Assembly (NCBI GenBank): GCA_022605405.1
Contig: JABYQQ010000024.1
Coordinates: 496,001 to 560,000 of the forward strand
Source: Earliella scabrosa
Lineage: Eukaryota > Basidiomycota > Agaricomycetes > Polyporales > Polyporaceae
Length of the DNA stretch: 64,000 bases
Direction: 5' to 3'
Position numbers and translations under genes: made by a program. How positions within the stretch are numbered: position 1 is the first letter of the stretch; every line of letters begins with the position of its first letter. Shown in pieces: positions 55,958-64,000 of this stretch. The notes beneath the pieces are model-generated. The model saw only the letters and a list, made by a program, of their open reading frames with translations. It was not told the DNA's origin and searched no databases.

Positions 55958-56500
55958 CCGAGGGGGCTGGAGGCAGTCAGCAATCAGCTACGGCAGTACA
56001 CAATGCATGGATGCTTACCATGGACATAGGAGCGGACAGGCGGCGAGGATGTCAAGGTCCAGTACAAGACTGTAGAGAGGTGGTGGTGGTGGTGGTGGTG
56101 GTGAACGAAGAAGAGAGGGCGAGGGAGAGTTAGCGAATGGAGCGCAAGCGTCACTTCTAGAGGCGTATGCATTGCCTGACAATGTCCTATCTGGAGAAGT
56201 GCAGCCGGGAGTCGCGCAGGTTGACATACCATGGATTTCCGGCCGCTAGGACTGCGGCGGGAGCTCCGCTCATGGAAGAACACACTCCCTAGGTGCCCGT
56301 TGGATGTCCGCAAGGATGTCCCCTGTACCGCGTACGGCAACACCTGAGTAAATCGGGTTAAGTGAGGGTGTCCTTCCGTCAAACTTGCGCCACAAGAAAG
56401 ACGTTGCGTCGCCATTATATCCGACGGGTTGTCGGTCTCGCGTACAGTCCCCTTGAACACAAGTTCTACATGGCAGCAGTCAAGCAAATGTACATGATGT
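55958..56500. other. Spacer with a GGT trinucleotide run
   Basis: Between the small orphan gene and the PIGERG-repeat gene, both on the minus strand. It holds a perfect GGT run at about 56079-56103. Minus-strand frames near 55984-56562 show no features. It should contain the promoter of the small orphan gene. Confidence 0.45.
56079..56103. repeat. GGT trinucleotide microsatellite
   Basis: About eight tandem GGT units in noncoding sequence; likely polymorphic. Confidence 0.9.
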
Positions 56501-57616
56501 TCAAATCTCATCGTCAGCGTGGTCTTCCCAAAGAGCCCAGAGGTTCGTACCCCGAGACCCAAGGCGACGGTTGTAGGCGGCCCAATACTCCGAGCGCCCT
56601 GAGATTCGCACCTCCGGGTTCTCTAGCAGATACTGGGATGCGCCCTGAAGGGAAGCCCGGTCATTCTCCAGCCAGGACAGGGCCTCTCGGCAGCGCTCGA
56701 GCTCTCTCTCCTCGGACGTCCGGGGGCTGAGAAGGTCAAAGTCCTCCGAGGACGCCTCGCACCCGTCGTCCCCACCGAGAAAGGCAGGATTCGGAATCGG
56801 ACTAGGTGAGCGGTCGCTGTTCAGCTGGGAAAAGTAGTGATGGATGGATACTATGTCTGGGGAAACCGGGGGAGCCTGCGCCGGCTGGTTACTGGTCTGC
56901 GAGGTTGCCTCCAAACCTAGGCATGAGGTCCAGGCGGGTCCATCGGCCTCGGTGTAATCGCCCTGCTCGCCCACCGGAGTACGCGGAGAAGGTGAGGTAG
57001 AGTCGAGCCGAAACCGTCCTCCCTCTCCGACAGTCGGGGATGGGGCAGCGCTGGGGGCAGGGAAGGGAAGAAGCTCGCCATTTTCTGCAAGCTGTTCGAC
57101 CGTAAATGGGTCGGTGCATTCAAGGGTTCCTCGTTCGCCAATAGGTCCCACGGAGCCATCGCGTTCAGTGGTTCCTTGCTCACCAATCGGCCCGAAGGAG
57201 TCGGTGCTCTCGGGGGTTCCGCGTTCACCTATCGGCCCAACAGAATCGGAGCTCCCGACCTCACCAATGGGTTGAGATGGCGACGGACTGCGGTCGCCCT
57301 CCTCGGGAGAGCTCGAGCAGAGCGAGCCGTTGCCGAGCGCAAGTCGGAAGTCGCGCAGTCGTGCCTCCGAATTTTGGGCCACCCGCTCATCTTGCATCGG
57401 CGGTAGCTGCTCGCATTCACCGATGGGAGCCTTGGGCGACATACACCTCGGCGACGGTGAGCACATGCGAGCGCGCCTAGAGGATTTCGGAGCTGGATAA
57501 AGGCCGCGGCACATTGTGTCAGTCCATGCGTTTATTAATGGAGCCGGTACAGTTAACTCACCAGGCCCAGGAGACTGAGACTTTGCCCTGCTGCGTTTGC
57601 GACCGCGTAAGTGCAT
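56501..57616 (-). CDS. Orphan protein with PIGERG-type repeats
   Basis: Predicted 348-residue protein in two exons (57616-57562 and 57492-56501, 1,047 nt in frame). The first exon is basic (MHLRGRKRSRAKSQSPGP), resembling a nuclear localisation signal. The middle has at least five PIGE[RQV]G repeats separated by acidic Ser/Thr-rich spacers (such as VGPIGERGTPEST), then Pro/Ser-rich sequence with SPSP motifs. The C-terminus is compact and charged (ELERCREALSWLENDRASLQ, SEYWAAYNRRLGSRGTNLWA) and probably helical. No known domain is recognised. The start codons of this gene and the Zn2Cys6-like gene face away from each other 214 bp apart, which suggests shared regulation. Confidence 0.65.
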   Translation of the reverse strand: MHLRGRKRSRAKSQSPGPGELTVPAPLINAWTDTMCRGLYPAPKSSRRARMCSPSPRCMSPKAPIGECEQLPPMQDERVAQNSEARLRDFRLALGNGSLCSSSPEEGDRSPSPSQPIGEVGSSDSVGPIGERGTPESTDSFGPIGEQGTTERDGSVGPIGERGTLECTDPFTVEQLAENGELLPFPAPSAAPSPTVGEGGRFRLDSTSPSPRTPVGEQGDYTEADGPAWTSCLGLEATSQTSNQPAQAPPVSPDIVSIHHYFSQLNSDRSPSPIPNPAFLGGDDGCEASSEDFDLLSPRTSEERELERCREALSWLENDRASLQGASQYLLENPEVRISGRSEYWAAYNRRLGSRGTNLWALWEDHADDEI

Positions 57617-57830
57617 GGGATATATCTAACACAAAATATAAGCATCATCAATACATGACAAACAAATGTTTGTGGACGCACGTCGTGGGATGGGTGCAAA
57701 AGACGGATCAACCACTTGGTGGTGGACTTGAGCAAGGTTGACCTGACACCTAAGCGCCCTTCCTCGCTTCTTCGGGCGCATCTTGTTCGGTCTCCTCGGC
57801 TGTGCACGCAAGTGTTCTGTCCCGTCTACC
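57617..57830. promoter_or_regulatory. Short divergent promoter, PIGERG gene / Zn2Cys6-like gene
   Basis: Only 214 bp separate the two divergent start codons, so a bidirectional promoter is likely. An AT-rich stretch near 57620-57665 is the only compositional feature. Confidence 0.5.
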
Positions 57831-60355
57831 ATGTCCCGACGACTCCCTAACCCGACGGCTGAGCAAATTCAACGTGCTTGTGACTTGAGTAGCCAGCTCT
57901 ACTATGCTTGGGTAGAACGCCCGCCGACTTCATCCCCGGTGCGCGGCAGCTGGGATCGTAATTTCACCAAGACGTGTAAAGACCTCATAAAAGTCATTGG
58001 CAACGCCCACTTCACAACCCTCCCTGCATTTGTTATCGGATGCATCTGGGAGTTCAACAATCATTGCCGTAGCAAGACCGAGATCGTGGACGCGGAAGCT
58101 ATCCGCCTGGCGTCGACTGACAACCACCCTGCGTTCGACCGTTCGTCAGCTCGGTCCTTATGCTACACACCCTCGGAAGAGGGTCCCGTAGTGCTACAGG
58201 AGAAGGTCAAGCCGTGCGATGTGGGGCCGGATGGTATCCGTACGTATCACTCTTGTTGCATGCTTGCTGGGGCCCATTCCCACTTCGAGACAGCGCGTAC
58301 AGGGGCGACCGCTACCCAACACTCCGAACAACCAATACACAACCCCCCGCTACCGTCTACGGAAGATTATGCGCCAGTCAATCCCCAGACGCGCAAGCGG
58401 GCTGCTTCTTCCTCGCTGCCCGACGGCGGAGAAGACTACCGAGCGGACCCAGGGAGAATGGATGGGGTTGGGGAGGACGAGCTTTGCGAGCAGGACGTTC
58501 CTGAGACCATCGTGTTTGTGAGTCATATTCATAGCTCCTGCAGCCCGGCATCCCTTTACATAGCTCTACAGAAGACCGGTTCTGGATGCGACAGCTGCTG
58601 CAAGGTCGACGCTGTTTGCGAAGTGGACACCTTCTCCGGGACTGTATGCAAGCACTGCAAGCATATCAAAGTCAAGTGTAGCTTCATGCAAATCAACCCG
58701 AAAATCCGCCGGTGCTTCCTTGTTTGGCGGTTCTGGAAGCTCGCCGCCAACGGGGACGATTCCCCATCCCTCATCCCGCCCCAATACACGTCGGAGTCCG
58801 TCGCGCTGCCGGCATGGTGGCACGCGCTTTTCTCGGCGAAGGGCCAGAGCGCTCGCAAGCGCGCCCGCACCTCAGAGGTACCCGCCGATGTGCGCCGGTC
58901 TCGCAGTGCTTCTCGAGCGCAGTCCATCGCTCCCAGCGGAGGGCCGTCTGCAAGCACCGCGCATGCGAATGCACGGTCCGCCCCCATCGAGACTCGGGCG
59001 AAATCAAAGCGCCGCGCTTCTGTTGCCTCTGAGGTCTTACGAAGTCCGACTGGGGCGGCCTCAATGGCTGGGAGAGCCAACGTCTCGGAATTGGACAGTA
59101 CTGCTGCAGGCGTCTCGAACACAGCGTTCTCTAACCCTCCGACCCTGCGTGTCACTCGCGCGAGTGTCGTACGTTCGGCCCCGGAACCTTCGTGCTCTGG
59201 GACTGGCGAGTCTGCGATGAATCCACCCCGTGCTGCGCGTAAGGGGCCAAGCCTGATTCTTCCTCCACCACTCTCAGGTACGCTCGTCCTTTGCGTCGCG
59301 TTGCTATCCTTGCATCATAACTTAGTGATATTGCAGGCTCATGGCGCGATCTTCCAACGATCGAACGAAGGCACCCTGCTCCACAAATCATCACCGGCAA
59401 CGCCGCTTTCTCTGCGCGAGACGACGACGCACCGCGAGCCGATAGCGCACCGCGAGATGACGACGCACCGCCGCGAGCACCGCCGCGAGACGACGACACA
59501 CCTGCGCGAGACGACGACGCACCCGCGCGAGACGACGACGCACCCGCGCGAGACGACGACGCACCCGCGCGAGACGACGACGCACCCGCGCGAGACGGCG
59601 ACTCACCCGCGCGAGACGGCGACGCACAGCGAGACGACGACGGCGCTCAAAACAGCCTTCGTTCGCTTCACGAGGAGCTGCATGCAATTGCCGGAAACCA
59701 GCAGGTCATTCTTGATCGGCTTGATCAAATTCCAGGCGAAGCGTTGTCTGCTGTGCAAGCCTTGCTCGCCAACATCCACCAGCAAGTTTCAAATGACCTC
59801 CGCGAACCTCTCATCGCCCTCGCTGTCTCGCTGGTTTCCACAGAGATGACTTCGGAAGCTCGCGATATGCTGCTTCGCTTGATCATTGGCTCTGTACGTC
59901 CCCCACACGACTCTCTCCCCAGCGATCAAAGTGGTTCTCGAGACGATCCTAATGTCACCTCCGACACGTCCGGGCGGTCATGTCTCTCCGCGGCGATCAA
60001 CCAGCTCCATGACCGCCTCAGTAGGGTTGAGGGCGGTGTTACCATGGGTGCGGATGTCACCGCAGGTGGGTCCGGCCCTCAGGCCATGTTGCAAGTGGAT
60101 GCCGCGGATATCCATCCTCATGGCGCCGCACCAGACGCCAACGTAGAGGCGCTTCAAAGTGTTGTCCGCCGGCTAGAAGCCCGCATCGAAAAGCTGGAGA
60201 CCACGCGAGAGTCCGAAATGAGTAGTATGCAGATGTATCTGGATGGACTAGGGCTTGACGTAGATACACTCCGCCGTCTTGCTATGTTGTTGTCAGCTCC
60301 GCGACAGCAGCAGTTCCCGCTCCCAGTATGGTCTTGGGGAGCCAGTAGCCAGTAG
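57831..60355 (+). CDS. Zn2Cys6-like, coiled-coil protein with ARDDDAP repeats
   Basis: Predicted protein of roughly 770 residues starting MSRRLPNPTAEQIQRACDLS. Introns are seen after GPDGI (about 58240), after PETIVF (58515 to about 58570) and at about 59278-59338. At 58586-58679 six cysteines follow C-x2-C-x6-C-x9-C-x2-C-x6-C, which fits the fungal Zn(II)2Cys6 binuclear cluster spacing; the loop between Cys 2 and 3 has only one Lys, so DNA contact is uncertain. A basic Ser/Arg/Ala-rich linker follows. After the third intron a run of ARDDDAP heptads (21-bp repeats) gives an acidic tract, then an amphipathic C-terminal coiled coil (NQLHDRLSRVEGG; LQSVVRRLEARIEKLETTRE). A transcription or chromatin adaptor role is an inference. 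The next gene starts 196 bp downstream on the same strand. Confidence 0.72.
59489..59632. repeat. 21-bp coding tandem repeat (ARDDDAP)
   Basis: Six to seven copies of a 21-bp unit, the central ones nearly identical, each encoding seven residues in the spliced frame. The unspliced frame of the exon before it is also open through the array, which can mislead gene models. Confidence 0.88.
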
Positions 60356-60551
60356 GCTCTTATTGGAACTCTGCGACTCTACGACTCCGACCGATAGACT
60401 TTGTTAGGTAGCAGTTATACTAGTGTTCATAGCGGTGAAGTCGTTACAATTCCCGGCGCCTGACATTTGATTGCCGGAACGTTCCAAGTGTTAAACGCGC
60501 CATTGTATCCCTCACATCTCCCGCCACCTGTCCACGTCACTGCTCTCAGAC
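60356..60551. promoter_or_regulatory. Promoter of the TET/JBP-like gene
   Basis: A 196-bp spacer between two genes on the same strand. It must contain the end of the upstream transcript and the start of the next. No clear TATA box or terminator is recognised. Confidence 0.4.
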
Positions 60552-61861
60552 ATGCCGGAGTCGCTCCCTACAAGTGAAAAGACCGAGCGTCGAGCAATGA
60601 CCGCATCCTACATTGTCGCCCTCTACCGCCACTTTCTAGCTCAGGACAGGGGTCCTCCTCAATCGTCGTCCTCATGTCTGCCGCCGGCCCCTACACATAT
60701 ATCGGCGAACTTGGCCAACGACTGCCGTAGCGTAGCTCGGGTGCTTGCAAATGCCGTGCAAAATCAGTGTACGTATCCGCATGGTCTTACAGTAGTCAAT
60801 CTAATGGCTGTGTCCAGTTATTGTGACCTGGGACGCGGTCGAATTTGCAGCGCACATCAAGCAGACGACCATCGGGACTGAGAAATATGAGAACAACCTT
60901 CTCCGCCGGTTTCCTCCTCTCATTCCCCTCAAAGAGGTTGTTAACCGGAGTACTCCCTTACCTGTCATCGAGGACCCCTGCGTCTTTGTAGACAGCAAGG
61001 AGCGACTGATCGGGTGGGCGCTACATTCTGTTCTTCCGGAGGGTCACCAGGTGCGCTCGACAACGATACTACAGCTCATCTGCTGACCGAATAGCTAGTT
61101 GAACATTAGAAGGGCAACGGCTGAGCTAGAGAGTCGCCTGCGACGCACTCACGGCGATGGGGATGACCGGAAATGGCGATCTGCCGAGGGATATTTCTCA
61201 GAGAGCCGAAATCTGAAGTCCGGCCAGGTCTTCATAGGTCCGGCATGGTTTGCTCAAGGACACCCGGTGCGTGCTTTGCAGTCCATGCGATTGCACAATC
61301 TGAGCACGCCGATAGCCTCCAAAGTTCAGTCCGATCGTTCTCGCCGAAACAAAATCCGTGGAAGCGTCTATGTGGATGGCAGAGCTTGAAGAGACAGGGG
61401 CTCTGCTCGACGGCATCCTTGCCGTTACGCACCCCGATCTCTACGACGCTGGCCGGAAGCTCATGAATAGCCTTTATGAACAGGGCTCCGCTGGTCGCGA
61501 ACTGGTCGACGCGTGGCCATCTGTCTATCATGCAGTGCACGTTATCGTCAATCGGGCCACCGTCTATCATCGGGATACCAATGGGTTGCCAGGGTGGTAT
61601 GATATGTTGGTGAGCGTGGGGGACTATGGGGAAAAGGGGGTCTTGTCTTTGAAAAGCCTGGGTGCCAGCATTCCGTATGATTCAGGCACGGTCGTTCTCA
61701 TCTGCTCCCGCATCATCTCGCATGGCGCGCCTGTGGTCCCGCCGGACCGCATCTGCTATGCTTGGTTGATGAAGGACGACGTACTTGCATACTATGACGT
61801 GGGTGATCCCGGCTGGTCCACTCTCATGGGTGTTGGGCTATCTGAGAACGCCGCGATGTAG
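60552..61861 (+). CDS. 2OG-Fe(II) dioxygenase, TET/JBP-like
   Basis: Predicted 384-residue protein in four exons (60552-60768, 60818-61050, 61099-61266, 61325-61861; 1,155 nt, all phases consistent). The last exon holds a double-stranded beta-helix dioxygenase core: HRD (His288, Asp290) in VNRATVYHRDTNGLPGWYD, then a Gly-rich turn and DSGTVVLICSRIISHGAP with the distal His339, and Arg348 (PDRICYAW) at the position that binds 2-oxoglutarate. The HxD...H...R spacing and the wording around it resemble the JBP1/TET oxygenase family expanded in mushroom-forming fungi, whose studied members oxidise 5-methylcytosine. The N-terminal 200 residues have no domain I can name; they include a Trp/Phe-rich stretch (FIVTWDAVEFAAHIKQ). 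All metal ligands are present, so catalysis is plausible. A different 2OG oxygenase subfamily is the main alternative. Confidence 0.72.
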
Positions 61862-62009
61862 ACACGGATCCTTGTTCCGCTTTTAAACGTTGTATTCAGC
61901 TTTTGCAGGTGTATTTATCCCGTAAATGTCTGACTTAGGGCCGTCGGATTGATCGTTGAGCTTGACGATTGAGCGACATGCACCGCCGACGCGCTTCACA
62001 GAGCGTGTG
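61862..62009. other. 3' flank of the dioxygenase gene
   Basis: A short stretch with a T-rich part (61880-61920), a likely 3' UTR, running directly into the first degenerate satellite unit. No gene is seen. Confidence 0.5.
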
Positions 62010-64000
62010 CCCAGGAACGACACGCAACGACTGCCGTGGACCCGGAAGCTGTCTCACAGGACGTCCTAGTAGCGTAAACTCTAAATTATAAGATTTATGG
62101 AGTGGAGGAAGCGGAGGGCGGGTCCTCCGGGAGGAGGGAGCGGTGGTCCGGCGTTCTCCATCGACGACCAAGACCGTGTGTCCAGGAACGACACGCAACG
62201 ACTGCCGTGGACCCGGACGCCGCCTCAAAGACCGCCGTAGTGAAAAAGGCTTTACTTCATAGTATTCACAGAGTCTACGCAGCGGAGGACGGGTCCTCCG
62301 GGAGGAGGGAGCGGTGGTCCGGCGTTCTCCATCGACGACCAAGACCGTGTGCCCAGGAACGACACGCAACGACTGCCGTGGAGCCGGACGCCGTCTCAAA
62401 GGCCGCCGTAGTAGAAAGGACTTTACTTCATAGTATTCACAGAGTCTACGCAGCGGAGGACGGGTCCTCCGGGAGGAGGGAGCGGTGGTCCGGCGTTCTC
62501 CATCGACGACCAAGACCGTGCGCCCAGGAACGACACGCAACGACTGCCGTGAACCCAGAAGCGGCCCACAGCAGCGTTCTTGTGCTGCTGGCTTGACATG
62601 CTGGTAGAAATAGCAGAGACCGAGCGCTCCGGAGGTTGGAGCGGTGGTCCGGCGTTCTCCATCGACGACCAAGACCGTGTGCCCAGGAACGACACGCAAC
62701 GACTGCCGTGGACCCGGACGCCGCCTCAAAAACCGCCGTAGTGAAAAAGGCTTTACTTCATAGTATTCACAGAGTCTACGCAGCGGAGGACGGGTCCTCC
62801 GGGAGGAGGGAGCGGTGGTCCGGCGTTCTCCATCGACGACCAAGACCGTGCGCCCAGGAACGACACGCAACGACTGCCGTGAGCCCAAAAGCGGCCCACA
62901 GCAGCGTTCCTGTGCTGCTGGCTTGACATGCCGGCAGAAATAGCAGAGACCGTGCGTCCCGGAGGTTGGAGCGGTGGTCCGGCGTTCTCCATCGACGACC
63001 AAGACCGTGTGCCCAGGAACGACATGCAGCGACTGCCGTGGACCCGGACGCCGTCTCAAAGGCCGCCGTAGTAAAAAGGACTTTACTTCATAGTATTCAC
63101 AGAGTCTACGCAGCGGAGGACGGGTCCTCCGGGAGGAGGGAGCGGTGGTCCGGCGTTCTCCATCGACGACCAAGACCGTGCGCCCAGGAACGACACGCAA
63201 CGACTGCCGTGAACCCAGAAGCGGCCCACAGCAGCGTTCTTGTGCTGCTGGCTTGACATGCTGGTAGAAATAGCAGAGACCGAGCGCTCCGGAGGTTGGA
63301 GCGGTGGTCCGGCGTTCTCCATCGACGACCAAGACCGTGTGCCCAGGAACGACACGCAACGACTGCCGTGGACCCGGACGCCGCCTCAAAAACCGCCGTA
63401 GTGAAAAAGGCTTTACTTCATAGTATTCACAGAGTCTACGCAGCGGAGGACGGGTCCTCCGGGAGGAGGGAGCGGTGGTCCGGCGTTCTCCATCGACGAC
63501 CAAGACCGTGCGCCCAGGAACGACACGCAACGACTGCCGTGAGCCCAAAAGCGGCCCACAGCAGCGTTCCTGTGCTGCTGGCTTGACATGCCGGCAGAAA
63601 TAGCAGAGACCCTGCGTCCCGGAGGTTGGAGCGGTGGTCCGGCGTTCTCCATCGACGACCAAGACCGTGTGCCCAGGAACGACACGCAGCGACTGCCGTG
63701 GACCCGGACGCCGTCTCAAAGGCCGCCGTAGTAAAAAGGACTTTACTTCATAGTATTCACAGAGTCTACGCAGCGGAGGACGGGTCCTCCGGGAGGAGGG
63801 AGCGGTGGTCCGGCGTTCTCCATCGACGACCAAGACCGTGCGCCCAGGAACGACACGCAGCGACTGCCGTGGACCCGGACGCCGTCTCAAAGGCCGCCGT
63901 AGTAGAAAGGACTTTACTTCATAGTATTCACAGAGTCTACGCAGCGGAGGACGGGTCCTCCGGGAGGAGGGAGCGGTGGTCCGGCGTTCTCCATCGACGA
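62010..64000. repeat. Higher-order satellite of alternating 171- and 159-bp units
   Basis: The core AGCGGTGGTCCGGCGTTCTC recurs at 62139, 62310, 62481, 62640, 62811, 62970, 63141, 63300, 63471, 63630, 63801 and 63972. The spacings are 171, 171, 159, 171, 159, 171, 159, 171, 159, 171, 171. The long unit contains the CGGGTCCTCCGGGAGGAGGG block; the short one carries a CAGCAGCGTT...GCTGGCTTGACATG segment instead. In the middle of the array the pair forms a 330-bp repeat, and two slightly different 330-bp versions alternate, giving a 660-bp period. The first unit, before 62139, is degenerate. The array continues past the window edge. All units are multiples of three, so the minus strand is open over 61935-63890. 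Confidence 0.95.

Noticed and set aside
62010..64000. CRISPR-like array
   Set aside because: Whole units repeat with no unique spacers between short repeats, and the genome is eukaryotic; it is a satellite.
62010..64000. Resemblance of the 171-bp unit to primate alpha satellite
   Set aside because: Only the length agrees; base composition and sequence are unrelated, so it is coincidence.

Overview
The window looks like nuclear DNA of a filamentous basidiomycete, most likely an agaricomycete (mushroom or polypore). Genes are split by many short GT-AG introns of about 50-70 bp, some exons are tiny, coding DNA is GC-rich, and the families present fit such a fungus: a DUR3 urea symporter, a short ABCC transporter, a P450, DUF6534 membrane proteins, F-box families, a TET/JBP-like dioxygenase, and eIF3l, which Saccharomyces lacks. 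No bacterial operons, CRISPR arrays or rRNA were seen, and no convincing tRNA.

Layout. 1.1-4.0 kb: urea/polyamine symporter DUR3 (+). 4.6-10.8 kb: Yor1-like ABCC transporter (+). 10.8-13.6 kb: no gene seen. 13.6-14.7 kb (-): AIM32-type [2Fe-2S] protein, divergent from a P450 at 15.7-18.0 kb (+). 19.5-23.8 kb (+): tandem pair of F-box proteins. 24.2-26.6 kb (-): eIF3l. 27.0-30.3 kb (-): the nucleolar RRM protein Nop4/RBM28. 30.3-36.3 kb: gene-poor, with a MITE-like element. 36.3-37.8 kb (+): RING-finger protein. 40.2-45.2 kb (-): tandem pair of DUF6534 membrane proteins.

The right end differs in character. From 47.6 kb on there are a very large repeat-bearing gene (47.6-54.8, -), a small low-complexity gene (55.1-56.0, -), a gene with PIGERG-type repeats (56.5-57.6, -), a divergent Zn2Cys6-like/coiled-coil gene (57.8-60.4, +), and 196 bp further a 384-residue 2OG-Fe(II) oxygenase resembling the TET/JBP family (60.6-61.9, +). 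A higher-order satellite of alternating 171- and 159-bp units then runs off the window edge. The first part (to about 38 kb) is a mix of housekeeping and transport/metabolism genes. The last 16 kb looks like a fast-evolving, lineage-specific block, and it is the best candidate for undescribed biology.

For DUR3, the P450, AIM32, both F-box genes, the RING gene, the PIGERG gene and the TET/JBP-like gene, the exon chains were joined by eye and each total is a multiple of three with conserved residues across junctions. For the ABC transporter, eIF3l, Nop4, the DUF6534 pair and the giant gene, outer limits and most junctions are supported but not every intron was fixed. All family names come from sequence recognition; no database search was run.
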